From positions 1 to 63,480 of the forward strand of contig USHV01000016.1 of NCBI GenBank assembly GCA_900554695.1: a DNA stretch of 63,480 bases, read 5' to 3'. The DNA is from an uncultured Prevotella sp. GTDB taxonomy: Bacteria > Bacteroidota > Bacteroidia > Bacteroidales > Bacteroidaceae. The translations under genes and the position numbers were made by a program. Below the pieces are notes generated by a model, which saw only the letters and a program-made list of their open reading frames with translations, had not been told where the DNA came from and did no database searches. Of the stretch, positions 17,222 to 25,831 are shown one piece after another. The first letter of the stretch is position 1; each line of letters starts with the position of its first letter.

Positions 17222-18463
17222 TCAGGCTTCCACCGGTCCGCGCAGATGCGATTTGTCAAGCTGGCTCTTGGCATAGTCAAGGGTCACTTCGAATGAGTCA
17301 ATGTGTTTGGACGGAGCATCGAACATCGCGTCGGTCATTATCGACTCGACAATCGACCTCAGTCCGCGCGCTCCCAACTTGTATTCCACAGCCTTATCGA
17401 CAATGAAATCGAGCGCCTCGTCGGCGAAGGTGAGCTTTATGCCGTCCATCTCGAAGAGCTTGCAATACTGCTTCACGATGGAGTTCTTCGGCTCGACGAG
17501 AATCCTGCGCAACGCCGTGCGATCGAGCGGATCGAGATATGTGAGCACCGGCAGACGGCCGATGATCTCAGGTATGAGTCCGAACGACTTGAGGTCTTGC
17601 GGAAGGATGTATTTCATTATGTTCTCCTTGTCTATCTTGTGAGCGTTGCGCACGGTGTTGAAGCCCACCACTCCGGTGTTCATGCGCTGGGCAATCTTGC
17701 GCTCGATGCCGTCGAACGCACCGCCGCAGATGAAGAGTATGTTGTGGGTGTCAACGTGTATGTAGTCCTGGTCAGGATGTTTGCGTCCGCCTTTTGGCGG
17801 TACGTTTACCATCGTTCCCTCAAGCAGCTTGAGCAATCCCTGCTGAACACCCTCGCCGCTGACATCACGTGTGATGCTCGGGTTGTCGCTCTTGCGGGCT
17901 ATCTTGTCTATCTCGTCGATGAATACGATGCCTCGCTCGGCAGCAGCCAGGTCGTAGTCGGCCACCTGCAACAGACGGCTCAGGATGCTCTCCACGTCCT
18001 CGCCCACGTAGCCTGCCTCGGTAAAGACAGTAGCATCGACGATGGTGAAAGGCACATCGAGCAGCTTCGCTATGGTGCGGGCCATGAGAGTCTTGCCCGT
18101 TCCGGTGCTGCCAACCATTATGATGTTGCTCTTCTCTATCTCAACACCACCGTCGTCCTTGGGCTGTTGCAGACGTTTGTAGTGATTATATACGGCAACC
18201 GAGAGATAGCGTTTGGCCGCGTCCTGACCTATGATGTACTGGTCGAGAAAGTCTTTTATCTCTTTCGGTTTTGGTACTTTCTTTATCTTGAACTTGTCGC
18301 TGCCGGCGGAAGATGTGCCGTTATGGTCGAGAAGGCCTGTCGATTCCACTATATGATAAGCCGACACGGCGCAATCCTCACAGATAAAGCCGTCGAGACC
18401 GGTTATCAGCAGTTTGACATCTTTCTCGCTTCTTCCGCAGAAGCTGCATACTTTTTTTGGCAT
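17222..18463 (-). CDS. clpX: ClpX, ATPase subunit of ClpXP
   Basis: A AAA+ unfoldase of 413 residues that feeds substrates to ClpP. The N-terminal zinc-binding domain has 'CSFCGRSEKD' and 'CEDC' (about 6-32). Walker A is 'GSTGTGKTLMART' (about 118), Walker B 'GIVFIDEIDKI', and the pore loop 'GYVGEDVES'. It lies 85 bases downstream of clpP and upstream of recQ, the usual Bacteroidales order. Confidence 0.98.
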   Translation of the reverse strand: MPKKVCSFCGRSEKDVKLLITGLDGFICEDCAVSAYHIVESTGLLDHNGTSSAGSDKFKIKKVPKPKEIKDFLDQYIIGQDAAKRYLSVAVYNHYKRLQQPKDDGGVEIEKSNIIMVGSTGTGKTLMARTIAKLLDVPFTIVDATVFTEAGYVGEDVESILSRLLQVADYDLAAAERGIVFIDEIDKIARKSDNPSITRDVSGEGVQQGLLKLLEGTMVNVPPKGGRKHPDQDYIHVDTHNILFICGGAFDGIERKIAQRMNTGVVGFNTVRNAHKIDKENIMKYILPQDLKSFGLIPEIIGRLPVLTYLDPLDRTALRRILVEPKNSIVKQYCKLFEMDGIKLTFADEALDFIVDKAVEYKLGARGLRSIVESIMTDAMFDAPSKHIDSFEVTLDYAKSQLDKSHLRGPVEA

Positions 18464-18548
18464 TCTACTTCTTGTGTCTTTTGATATATTCGTTTATTCA
18501 GTCAGGATCCGTGTGCGTCATAAGCTCCGCCTGCACGGTCCGGACATT

Positions 18549-19226
18549 TTATTTGTCGGCGCCGCCCTTGCGTTTCATCACCGCATCAATCATGCCATAC
18601 TCCTTGGCTTCCTCGGCCGTCATCCAATAGTTGCGGTCGCTGTCCTGCCATACTTTCTCAAACGGAGTGTGCGAGTGCTCGGAGATGATGTTGTAGAGTT
18701 CTTTCTTGAACTTCTGTATCTCGCGTGCCTCGATCTCGATATCAGAGGCCTGTCCCTGCACTCCGCCGAGAGGCTGGTGTATCATGACGCGGCTGTGGGT
18801 GAGCGCGGTGCGTTTTCCTTCCTTGCCTGCCACGAGAAGCACGGCTGCCATAGATGCCGCCATGCCCGTACACATCGTTGCCACGTCGCTCTCGATGAAC
18901 TGCATTGTGTCGTATATGCCGAGACCTGCCGTGACGCTTCCGCCCGGAGAGTTGATGTAGATGTTGATGTCGAGCGAGCTGTCAACCGAGTCGAGGTATA
19001 GCAACTGTGCCTGTAGCACGTTGGCTGTATAATCGTTTATTTCTGTTCCGAGGAATATGATGCGGTCGGCCATCAGTCGCGAGAAGACATCGAGCTGTGT
19101 TACGTTGAGCTGTCTCTCTTCAAGGATGTAGGGGTTGAGATAACCGGCCTGCGCCTTGACGACGTCGTCAAACGTCAGTCCGTTTATACCAAGATGACCT
19201 GTGGCATACTTTCTAAAATCGTTCAT
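18549..19226 (-). CDS. clpP: ClpP protease subunit
   Basis: The proteolytic chamber of ClpXP. The catalytic triad is visible: Ser in 'CTGMAASMAAVLL' (about 117), His in 'RVMIHQPLGG' (about 148), and Asp in 'DSDRNYWMTAEEA' (about 198). The length of 225 residues is slightly longer than the E. coli precursor. Part of the tig-clpP-clpX-recQ run; a promoter appears to lie inside the preceding tig terminator region. Confidence 0.97.
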   Translation of the reverse strand: MNDFRKYATGHLGINGLTFDDVVKAQAGYLNPYILEERQLNVTQLDVFSRLMADRIIFLGTEINDYTANVLQAQLLYLDSVDSSLDINIYINSPGGSVTAGLGIYDTMQFIESDVATMCTGMAASMAAVLLVAGKEGKRTALTHSRVMIHQPLGGVQGQASDIEIEAREIQKFKKELYNIISEHSHTPFEKVWQDSDRNYWMTAEEAKEYGMIDAVMKRKGGADK

Positions 19227-19284
19227 ACTATGACAATAATATATTTATTATATTCAAAAAAACCGATTAATAAATATACAGAAA

Positions 19285-19352
19285 AAGAGGTTATCGGCTC
19301 TTTTCTGCAAATTATCCTACACAAAGATAGGAAAAAAAGTCGATAACCTCTT
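19285..19352 (-). terminator. Long-loop terminator of tig with clpP promoter in its loop
   Basis: Arms AAGAGGTTATCG (19285-19296) and CGATAACCTCTT (19341-19352) pair perfectly across a 44-nt loop; reading the minus strand, the stem is followed by TTTTTCTG. Within the loop, CAAAGATA (19322-19329) is TATCTTTG on the minus strand, a perfect -7 box for clpP about 95 bases before its start. Confidence 0.65.
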
Positions 19353-19379
19353 AAAAAAGAAGTTTTTTTTCAAATTTAT

Positions 19380-20738
19380 TTATTTCATCAACTCATTGAA
19401 TTCATCAAGAGTTACGGTTTTCTTATCGAGAGAAACAACTCCCTTCAATGCGTCAACAAGTTTTTTCTCTACTGCGCTGTCAACGAAATTCGCTGCGCTG
19501 TCGCGTTTCTTCAGCATCTCGTCGGCATAGTTGTCGAGATATTCCTCAGGAACATTGTTCATGCCATACTGAGCGAACTGCATGCGTGCAGCCTCTTTTG
19601 CGGCAGCCTTGACGTCGGCGTCCTCAACCTTGATGTTGTTGGCAGCGACGAGCTGCTCCTTGATGAGGTGCCACTTGAGCTGCTTGATGCTCTCGTCATA
19701 GTTCTTCTCTACATATTCCTCGCCCTTATCCTTGTTGTTGAGGAGCATGATGCGCTTGAGCAGAGCGTCCGGGAATGTCAGCTCACCAACTTTGTCCTCA
19801 GCATACTTGCGTACGTCGAGCATGAACTTGTAGTCGCTGTTGGCCTGGAGCTGCGGTTTGAGTCCTTCAGCAATCTTGCCACGGAACTCCTCTTCGCTCT
19901 TCACTGTGTCCTTGCCGAACACCTGATCGAACAGAGCCTGATTTACATCAGCCTTCTTGAAGCGGTTGATTTCGATTACCTGATAGCTGAAGTCAGCCTC
20001 AACATCCTTAACGGCGTCGCGGTTGATCTTGAGCAGGTTTGCAACCTCTGAGTCGTTGTCCGGATAAGCCTTGCGCGGGTTGAAAGTGATGATGTCGCCT
20101 GGTTTTGCGTTGTCGAACAGTTTCTTCTGGTCGTCCACCTTGATGTATTCAGGCATCATGACAGCGCCTTCCACTGTTATGCCGCCTTCCTTTGTATTGC
20201 CGTCGGCGTCGAGCTCGCGCAGATCGCCTTTCAGCATGTCGCGCTGCTCACCGTCGTAGCTGTCAGCCTTCTCGTAGCTTCCCAGCTGGCTGGCGAACAT
20301 ATCAACCTGCTGGTCGATGAGTTTGTCGTCTGCCTGGATTTCATAATAAGCTATCTTTGTGTCTCCGTTGAGCTCAATCTTGAACTCAGGAGCGACAGCT
20401 ATGTCGAACATGAAAGTATAAGGTCCGTCCTTCTCGATGTCAACCGGCTCCTGCTTCTCAGAAGGCAGAGGCTCGCCGAGCATCTGTATCTTGTTTTCTC
20501 TTATGTAGTTGTAAATCTGTTCTCCCACGTACTTGTTAAGAGTGTCCATCTTTACAGACGGTCCGAACTGCTTCTTAATAAGTCCCATCGGCACCATGCC
20601 GGGGCGGAAGCCCGGGAAGTTAGCTCTCTTACGATAGTCTTTCAAAGTCTTTTCTACATTATCTTTGAAATCTGCGTCTTCGACGGTGACGGTCATAAGG
20701 CCATTCACTTTGTCGGGATTCTCAAATAAAATGTTCAT
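19380..20738 (-). CDS. tig: Trigger factor, ribosome-associated chaperone
   Basis: A 452-residue chaperone that meets nascent chains at the ribosome exit. The N-terminal ribosome-docking signature reads 'GFRPGMVPMGLIKKQFG' (about 43-59) and is close to the canonical GFRPGKxP. The middle PPIase-like domain (about 150-260) is strongly diverged, as in other Bacteroidetes, and isomerase activity is uncertain. The C-terminal helical domain (about 265-440) is clear. It is the first gene of the tig-clpP-clpX-recQ run and has its own promoter. Confidence 0.95.
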   Translation of the reverse strand: MNILFENPDKVNGLMTVTVEDADFKDNVEKTLKDYRKRANFPGFRPGMVPMGLIKKQFGPSVKMDTLNKYVGEQIYNYIRENKIQMLGEPLPSEKQEPVDIEKDGPYTFMFDIAVAPEFKIELNGDTKIAYYEIQADDKLIDQQVDMFASQLGSYEKADSYDGEQRDMLKGDLRELDADGNTKEGGITVEGAVMMPEYIKVDDQKKLFDNAKPGDIITFNPRKAYPDNDSEVANLLKINRDAVKDVEADFSYQVIEINRFKKADVNQALFDQVFGKDTVKSEEEFRGKIAEGLKPQLQANSDYKFMLDVRKYAEDKVGELTFPDALLKRIMLLNNKDKGEEYVEKNYDESIKQLKWHLIKEQLVAANNIKVEDADVKAAAKEAARMQFAQYGMNNVPEEYLDNYADEMLKKRDSAANFVDSAVEKKLVDALKGVVSLDKKTVTLDEFNELMK

Positions 20739-20791
20739 TTGTGATTTGATTTTCTATATTTATTTATTGATTATTTTTCGTTTCGAAAGTG

Positions 20792-20799
20792 CAAAATTA
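20792..20799 (-). promoter_or_regulatory. -7 promoter box of tig
   Basis: TAATTTTG on the minus strand matches TAnnTTTG and lies 54 bases before the tig start. Confidence 0.6.
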
Positions 20800-20940
20800 C
20801 TCATTATTAATGTAATAACCTAACATAAGAATGAAAATTTTGTTTTTTTACCACTTTGTGAAGCGGCTGACAGACGACGGCGCGCGGCACAGGAAAGGCG
20901 CCGCACGGAACAGACGGCAAGCAGCCGCGCACAACGGGAA

Positions 20941-21483
20941 TCATATACGCAGGCTCGCAACCACGCTTCCGTCGAGCCGGCGTATGCTCATCTCGCCGTC
21001 GTCGTAGAGCGCGAACGTGGGTTCGCGGTCTTCCTTGGGAAAAGTCACCGAACCGGTATTGCATATCACCTGTCCGCCGTTGTCGCGACAGAGTTTCCAC
21101 AAGTGGGTGTGGCCATACACGAACACGTCGTGGCGGCATGGCGGCATGTTGTTCTCATTATATATATGTCCGTGCGTGAGGAAGAGGCGTCTGCCGCCGT
21201 CCACCACCACGACATAGTCGGCCATCATGGGAAACTTGAGGAGCATCTGATCGACATCCGAGTCGCAGTTTCCCCTCACGGCCACGATGTCGCCGCTCAT
21301 TGCGTTGAGCCTTTCGACGATGGCCGCGGGATTGATGTCGTCGGGTATGCGGTTGCGCGGACCGTAATTGATTATGTCGCCGAGCAGGAGCAGCATGTCA
21401 CAGTGCTCGTTTCTGTAAAAGTCGAGGGCGCGTTCGAGCCGGCCTATTGAGCCGTGTATGTCGGACAAAAGCATGTATTTCAT
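20941..21483 (-). CDS. YfcE/MJ0936-type metallophosphodiesterase
   Basis: A 180-residue calcineurin-like phosphoesterase. The two-metal motifs appear in order: 'DIHGSIGRLERAL' (about 8), 'LLGDIINYGPR' (about 34), 'GNCDSDVDQ' (about 71), 'THGHIYNENN' (about 98) and 'YGHTHLWK' (about 119). Length and order match the YfcE family, which hydrolyses phosphodiesters in vitro; the natural substrate is unknown. It starts 12 bases after the lptB stop and is likely co-transcribed with it. Confidence 0.92.
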   Translation of the reverse strand: MKYMLLSDIHGSIGRLERALDFYRNEHCDMLLLLGDIINYGPRNRIPDDINPAAIVERLNAMSGDIVAVRGNCDSDVDQMLLKFPMMADYVVVVDGGRRLFLTHGHIYNENNMPPCRHDVFVYGHTHLWKLCRDNGGQVICNTGSVTFPKEDREPTFALYDDGEMSIRRLDGSVVASLRI

Positions 21484-21495
21484 AATCTCAGCGCA

Positions 21496-22329
21496 TCATT
21501 CGTTGTCAGACATGGCCTTCTCCCTCGCCCTACGTTCCTCGTCGATGAGCTGAAAATTCTTTTTCTTCAGCTCGAAACTGTTACTCAGATACTTCTCGCG
21601 CACTATCTGGTTGGCCGCCAGTTCCTCGGGCGCTCCCTGGAACAATATCCTGCCTTCGAACAGAAGATAAGCACGGTCGGTGATGTTGAGCGTCTCGTGC
21701 ACGTTGTGGTCGGTGATGAGGATACCGATGTTGCGGTATTTCAGGCGCCAGACAATGTGCTGTATGTCCTCCACGGCGATAGGATCGACGCCGGCGAAAG
21801 GCTCGTCGAGCATGATGAACTTAGGGTCGATGGCAAGACAGCGCGCTATCTCCGTGCGTCGGCGCTCGCCTCCCGAGAGCTGGTCGCCCTTGTTCTTGCG
21901 CACCTTGTTGAGTCGGAACTCGCTGATGAGACTCTCGAGCTTGTCGAGCTGTTGGGTGCGCGAGAGGCCCGTCATCTCGAGCACCGAGAGAATGTTGTCC
22001 TCGACACTCATCTTACGGAACACGCTCGCCTCCTGCGGAAGATAACCAACGCCGGCACGCGCACGCTTATAGACGGGATAGTCGGTGATGTCCTTATCGT
22101 CGAGATATATGTGTCCCGCGTTGGGCACAATGAGTCCGGTGGTCATATAGAACGATGTGGTCTTGCCCGCACCGTTAGGTCCGAGCAGTCCGACAATCTC
22201 TCCCTGTCTCACGTTTATCGACACATCGTTCACCACGGTACGCTTGCCGTAGCGCTTCACGAGTCCTTCGGTGCGCAGCACCATTCTGTGTTCGGGCGCC
22301 GCGGTTGTCTTGTTGTCTGTTTCGTTCAT
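21496..22329 (-). CDS. lptB: LPS export ABC transporter ATP-binding protein LptB
   Basis: The cytoplasmic ATPase that powers LPS extraction by LptFG. Walker A 'GPNGAGKTTSFYM' (about 37-49), signature 'LSGGERRRTEIARCLA' and Walker B 'FIMLDEPFAGVDP' are intact; 'GVGYLPQEASVFRKMSV' is the LptB-type Q-loop. The frame stays open upstream to 22524, but a perfect -7 box lies at 22350-22357, so the start at 22329 (MNETDNK) is chosen. About 25 extra C-terminal residues rich in Lys and Arg follow the ATPase domain. Confidence 0.95.
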   Translation of the reverse strand: MNETDNKTTAAPEHRMVLRTEGLVKRYGKRTVVNDVSINVRQGEIVGLLGPNGAGKTTSFYMTTGLIVPNAGHIYLDDKDITDYPVYKRARAGVGYLPQEASVFRKMSVEDNILSVLEMTGLSRTQQLDKLESLISEFRLNKVRKNKGDQLSGGERRRTEIARCLAIDPKFIMLDEPFAGVDPIAVEDIQHIVWRLKYRNIGILITDHNVHETLNITDRAYLLFEGRILFQGAPEELAANQIVREKYLSNSFELKKKNFQLIDEERRAREKAMSDNE

Positions 22330-22349
22330 ATCAATGATTATATCGGTTA

Positions 22350-22357
22350 CAAAGTTA
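22350..22357 (-). promoter_or_regulatory. -7 promoter box of lptB
   Basis: TAACTTTG on the minus strand, 21 bases before the lptB ATG. It places transcription start just upstream of the chosen start codon and argues against the longer reading frame. Confidence 0.7.
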
Positions 22358-22548
22358 AATGTTTTTATCTTTCCGTGCAAACCATGTTTTATGCTTTTTT
22401 CACAAGCACGCGACGGCGCGCTCCGCACACCGGCAAAAATGCGTGGCCGGCAGTTTATGAAGACATCACACGGGCGGAATATCCGGAGAGTAAAGCCATG
22501 CCAGAAACGCCATTGCGTTAACATACATTTACTTTCGGAAGTCAGGAT

Positions 22549-22915
22549 TTAACATTTCATTTTTCCCAATCCAGAGAAACGACAGGCGACGAAAAGGCCA
22601 ATATCACCCCATCGGGAACAAGACGCGGACCGTCCGACGGCGGATGATTTTGCGAAATGGGCTTTTTCGCACTCCGAAATGGTGCATTTCGCAGCATGAA
22701 ACGGGCTTAATCGGAAGCCGAAATAGCCTATATCGGAAGTCGAAATGGGATATTTCGCAAAGCCGTCCGAGCACAGGCGAATTGCCATATTTAGCAAACG
22801 GCTGTGTATCAACGCGTTGCGAAAACGCCGAATTTTCGCGATTTTCAGAGCAAAACCGTCACCGGTGCGCTGCGAAACGATTTTTGAGCGTCTGCGGCGG
22901 CAAATATTTAACATT
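22549..22915. repeat. 22-bp palindrome-array element, copy 3 (short type)
   Basis: Five units at exact 22-bp steps: 22653, 22675, 22697, 22719 and 22741 (for example CGAAATGGTGCATTTCGC). The left flank ATTTAACATTTCATTTTTCC (about 22547) and the right flank with GCGAAAACGCCGAATTTTCGC-like inverted repeat (about 22820-22840) are shared with copies 4 and 5, not with copies 1, 6 and 7. It lies between the divergent lptB and mlaE genes. Confidence 0.82.
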
Positions 22916-23065
22916 CTACCTACATAAATTCCGATTTTTTATATTTCGTCACACATCATCGACTATCCGCCCCTCTCCCACCCTACGCACTGCCGCCGGA
23001 GGCGCGTCAATCTGAAATAAACATAAAACTTCAACGCTTTTGACAGTTTTTCAATCTTTTATTAC

Positions 23066-23073
23066 TACTTTTG
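23066..23073 (+). promoter_or_regulatory. -7 promoter box of mlaE
   Basis: TACTTTTG matches TAnnTTTG, 37 bases before the mlaE ATG; a TTTTGAC lies about 24 bases further upstream. Confidence 0.65.
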
Positions 23074-23110
23074 CACCCATAGACACACAGGCATATCAAA
23101 AAGTCAGAAT

Positions 23111-23857
23111 ATGTTGATTACAAAATATTTAAACACCCTCGGACGCTATCTGATGCTGATGGGCCGTTCGTTCTCGCGTCCGGAACGTATGCGCATGTTT
23201 CTCAAACAATACATCAAGGAAATGTCGTCGCTCGGCGTAAATTCCATCGGCATCGTGCTGCTCATCTCATTTTTCATCGGAGCCGTGATTTGCATTCAGA
23301 TGAAGCTCAACATACAGAGCCCGTGGATGCCGCGGTGGGTGTCGGGTTACACCACGCGTGAGATACTGCTGCTCGAGTTCTCATCGTCAATAATGTGTCT
23401 CATCCTCGCCGGAAAGGTGGGGTCGAACATAGCCTCGGAGCTCGGCACCATGCGCGTGACGCAGCAGATAGACGCCCTGGAGATAATGGGTGTGAACTCA
23501 GCCAACTATCTCATTCTGCCGAAAATACTGGCACTGGTAACCATCATGCCGTTCCTCGTAATCTTCTCATCCACCACCGGAATACTGGGAGCCTACGGCA
23601 CGGCATACATCGGACACATACTGCCTCCGGACGACCTGACGCTCGGACTGCAACATTCGTTCAACCCGTGGTTCGTGTGGATGAGTATCATAAAAAGCCT
23701 GTTCTTCGCGTTCATAATCTCGAGCGTGTCCTCATATTTCGGCTATACGGTCGAGGGCGGTTCGGTAGAAGTGGGCAAAGCGAGCACCGACGCCGTGGTG
23801 AGCTCGAGCGTGCTCATTCTGTTCTCAGACGTTTTCCTCACACAGATGCTGTCTTGA
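23111..23857 (+). CDS. mlaE: MlaE-type ABC transporter permease (phospholipid trafficking)
   Basis: A 248-residue integral inner-membrane permease of the MlaE/YrbE family, which moves phospholipids between the membranes with MlaF and an MCE protein. The family signature is seen in 'LAGKVGSNIASELGTMRVTQ' (about 100-119), followed by 'QIDALEIMGVN'. About five hydrophobic segments. mlaF follows after 97 bases on the same strand, but no MCE-domain gene (mlaD) is in the window, so the partner must be encoded elsewhere. Confidence 0.93.
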   Translation: MLITKYLNTLGRYLMLMGRSFSRPERMRMFLKQYIKEMSSLGVNSIGIVLLISFFIGAVICIQMKLNIQSPWMPRWVSGYTTREILLLEFSSSIMCLILAGKVGSNIASELGTMRVTQQIDALEIMGVNSANYLILPKILALVTIMPFLVIFSSTTGILGAYGTAYIGHILPPDDLTLGLQHSFNPWFVWMSIIKSLFFAFIISSVSSYFGYTVEGGSVEVGKASTDAVVSSSVLILFSDVFLTQMLS

Positions 23858-23954
23858 TTGGTACTGACAGGTGCGGAAGTCCTGAAACGGGACGCGGAAA
23901 GGCGACGGACTTATCATAAGGAAAGAATGAAATTATCAGTAAGGAAGAAAGAAA

Positions 23955-24737
23955 ATGATTGAAATACAACATCTATATAAGTCGTTCGACGGAAAAGAAG
24001 TGCTGAAAGACATCAACGCTGTGTTCGAGGACGGCAAGACAAACCTCATCATCGGACAGAGCGGAAGCGGAAAGACCGTGCTGATGAAGAATCTCGTCGG
24101 ACTGCTCACTCCTACAAGCGGGCGGGTGCTGTATGACGGCCGCGACTTCGTGGGACTGAGCAAGGCGGAGCGCGTGAACATGCGGCGCGAGATGGGAATG
24201 ATATTCCAGAGCGCGGCACTTTTCGACTCGCTCAACGTGCTGGAGAACGTAATGTTCCCGCTCGACATGTTCTCGTCGATGAACTATCGCGAGCGTGTGA
24301 AGCGTGCGCAGGAATGTCTCGACCGCGTGAATCTCGGCGACGCGCAGAACAAGTATCCGGGCGAGATATCGGGAGGTATGCAGAAACGTGTGGCAATAGC
24401 ACGCGCCATTGTGCTCAACCCCAAATATCTGTTCTGCGACGAACCTAACTCCGGACTCGACCCGCGCACCTCGCTCGTAATCGACTCACTGCTGAGCAGC
24501 ATCACAAAAGACTTCAACATCACGACCATAATAAACACGCACGACATGAACTCGGTGATGGGCATAGGCGAGAACATCATCTTCATATATCAGGGCAACA
24601 AGGAGTGGCAGGGCACCAAGGACGACGTGATGACCTCGACCAACGAGAAACTGAACGACCTGGTGTTCGCCTCTGAACTCTTCAAGAAGGTGAAGGAAGT
24701 GGCAATGGAGAAGGCTGCCGCGCGCAAAAACAACTGA
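23955..24737 (+). CDS. mlaF: MlaF-type ABC transporter ATP-binding protein
   Basis: The ATPase partner of the MlaE permease. Walker A 'GQSGSGKTVLMKNL' (about 33-46), signature 'ISGGMQKRVAIARAI' (about 138) and Walker B 'YLFCDEPNSGLDP' (about 157) are intact; the Met in SGGM and 'NSGLDP' are characteristic of the MlaF branch. Length of 260 residues is normal. Transcribed with mlaE and ended by the terminator at 24809. Confidence 0.94.
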   Translation: MIEIQHLYKSFDGKEVLKDINAVFEDGKTNLIIGQSGSGKTVLMKNLVGLLTPTSGRVLYDGRDFVGLSKAERVNMRREMGMIFQSAALFDSLNVLENVMFPLDMFSSMNYRERVKRAQECLDRVNLGDAQNKYPGEISGGMQKRVAIARAIVLNPKYLFCDEPNSGLDPRTSLVIDSLLSSITKDFNITTIINTHDMNSVMGIGENIIFIYQGNKEWQGTKDDVMTSTNEKLNDLVFASELFKKVKEVAMEKAAARKNN

Positions 24738-24808
24738 AAAAACAAAAACGAAAACCTTTATAATTTCATATTTTATTTCATACAGAGTAAACACCACACA
24801 ATAAAAAC

Positions 24809-24842
24809 ATCCGTCATCAGTTACCACAACTGATGACGGATC
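24809..24842. terminator. Terminator between convergent mlaF and SusE/F-like gene
   Basis: A perfect 14-bp stem ATCCGTCATCAGTT/AACTGATGACGGAT with a 6-nt loop; AACACC and GGTGTT further outside extend the pairing. A-rich on the left and T-rich on the right, so it may serve both converging genes. Confidence 0.8.
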
Positions 24843-24965
24843 CGGTGTTTCTCTGGTTTCAGACTATTGAATATCTTCGAATGTCGTCGTCAGGAAACAA
24901 TCTGCAATAAATCTCAATGCACAATTTGCATGATTGCTCCTGGCCGACGGCATCTTTTATTCGTG

Positions 24966-25694
24966 TTATTGAGAGATTAGTTCTGCTTTGAATGTCTCGT
25001 TGAACACATCCACCGTGATGCGGTATGTTCCGTCTTTGGTGATGGTCCATTTGGTGTCGTCGCCGTTTGTTCTCACGAGCTTGGTTGTGAGCGGGTCCTC
25101 ACCCTGCACAAAAGGATGAATCTCTTTCTGTCCCCAGTTCTTCCAACCCATAATCTTGAAGCTCGACGGCTCCTCTATGTTCTGATGAGTCTTCAGCTCG
25201 CCGGTCCATGTCCACACCATCTCGTTGTTCGGGTCCTGTGTCATCGACTCGGCTGTGAACGCGTTCCATCCGGTCTTGGTGGCTCCGCCGCCGATGTAAG
25301 CCTCTTCCCACGGAATGAAAAGTTCGCCTCTCACGGTCTTGCCGTCACTGCTTACGTAGAAGCGGTAGCGGTCTTCCGAGAACGGAACAATCCACGCTGC
25401 CTTGGCGGCATCGGCTGTCTGAACAGTCTCAACGCCCTTGTTCACGATGTAAGAATCCACATATTTCGGCGCGATATACTTAGTGTCGGCACCAGCCTTT
25501 CCGGTGGTCATTATCTTCAGTTCGCCATCCTTGAGCGAGCCTGCGAATCTGAAATCTCCGTCAGGAGTCTTCTGCAGCTGACGTGTTCCCTCAGGAACAG
25601 CGCTTCCTGTTATCCACAGATTCTGATAAGTCTGGGCTTTGGCTGTATATCCGAACAGTATTGACAATATGAATATAATACTGATATTTCTCAT
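24966..25694 (-). CDS. SusE/SusF-type glycan-binding protein
   Basis: A 242-residue exported protein with signal peptide (about 1-20, ending AKAQ) but no lipobox cysteine. Two short Ig-like modules of the SusE/SusF type are suggested by 'LWITGSAVPEGTRQLQKTPD' near the start, by 'KIMGWKNWGQKEIHPF' and by the closing 'GTYRITVDVFNETFKAELI'. In the starch system such proteins bind glycan at the cell surface. Here the gene follows the GH31 gene by 137 bases and ends the locus. A glycan-binding accessory is likely; the exact sugar is unknown. Confidence 0.78.
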   Translation of the reverse strand: MRNISIIFILSILFGYTAKAQTYQNLWITGSAVPEGTRQLQKTPDGDFRFAGSLKDGELKIMTTGKAGADTKYIAPKYVDSYIVNKGVETVQTADAAKAAWIVPFSEDRYRFYVSSDGKTVRGELFIPWEEAYIGGGATKTGWNAFTAESMTQDPNNEMVWTWTGELKTHQNIEEPSSFKIMGWKNWGQKEIHPFVQGEDPLTTKLVRTNGDDTKWTITKDGTYRITVDVFNETFKAELISQ

Positions 25695-25831
25695 TTCTTT
25701 CTGTTTTTTATTTTACGAACCATTGATTCTTTTCCGGTTTCATGTCTTCCGCCACCGTGCAGAGCTGTCCGCACGGAGCGGCCTGAGCATGTATTGTCAA
25801 CCGGAGCCTTGCTTCCGGCTCCGTTCCGGAT

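Noticed and set aside
22330..22524. N-terminal extension of lptB by 65 residues
   Set aside because: The perfect -7 box at 22350-22357 lies inside it, and the family starts near 22329.
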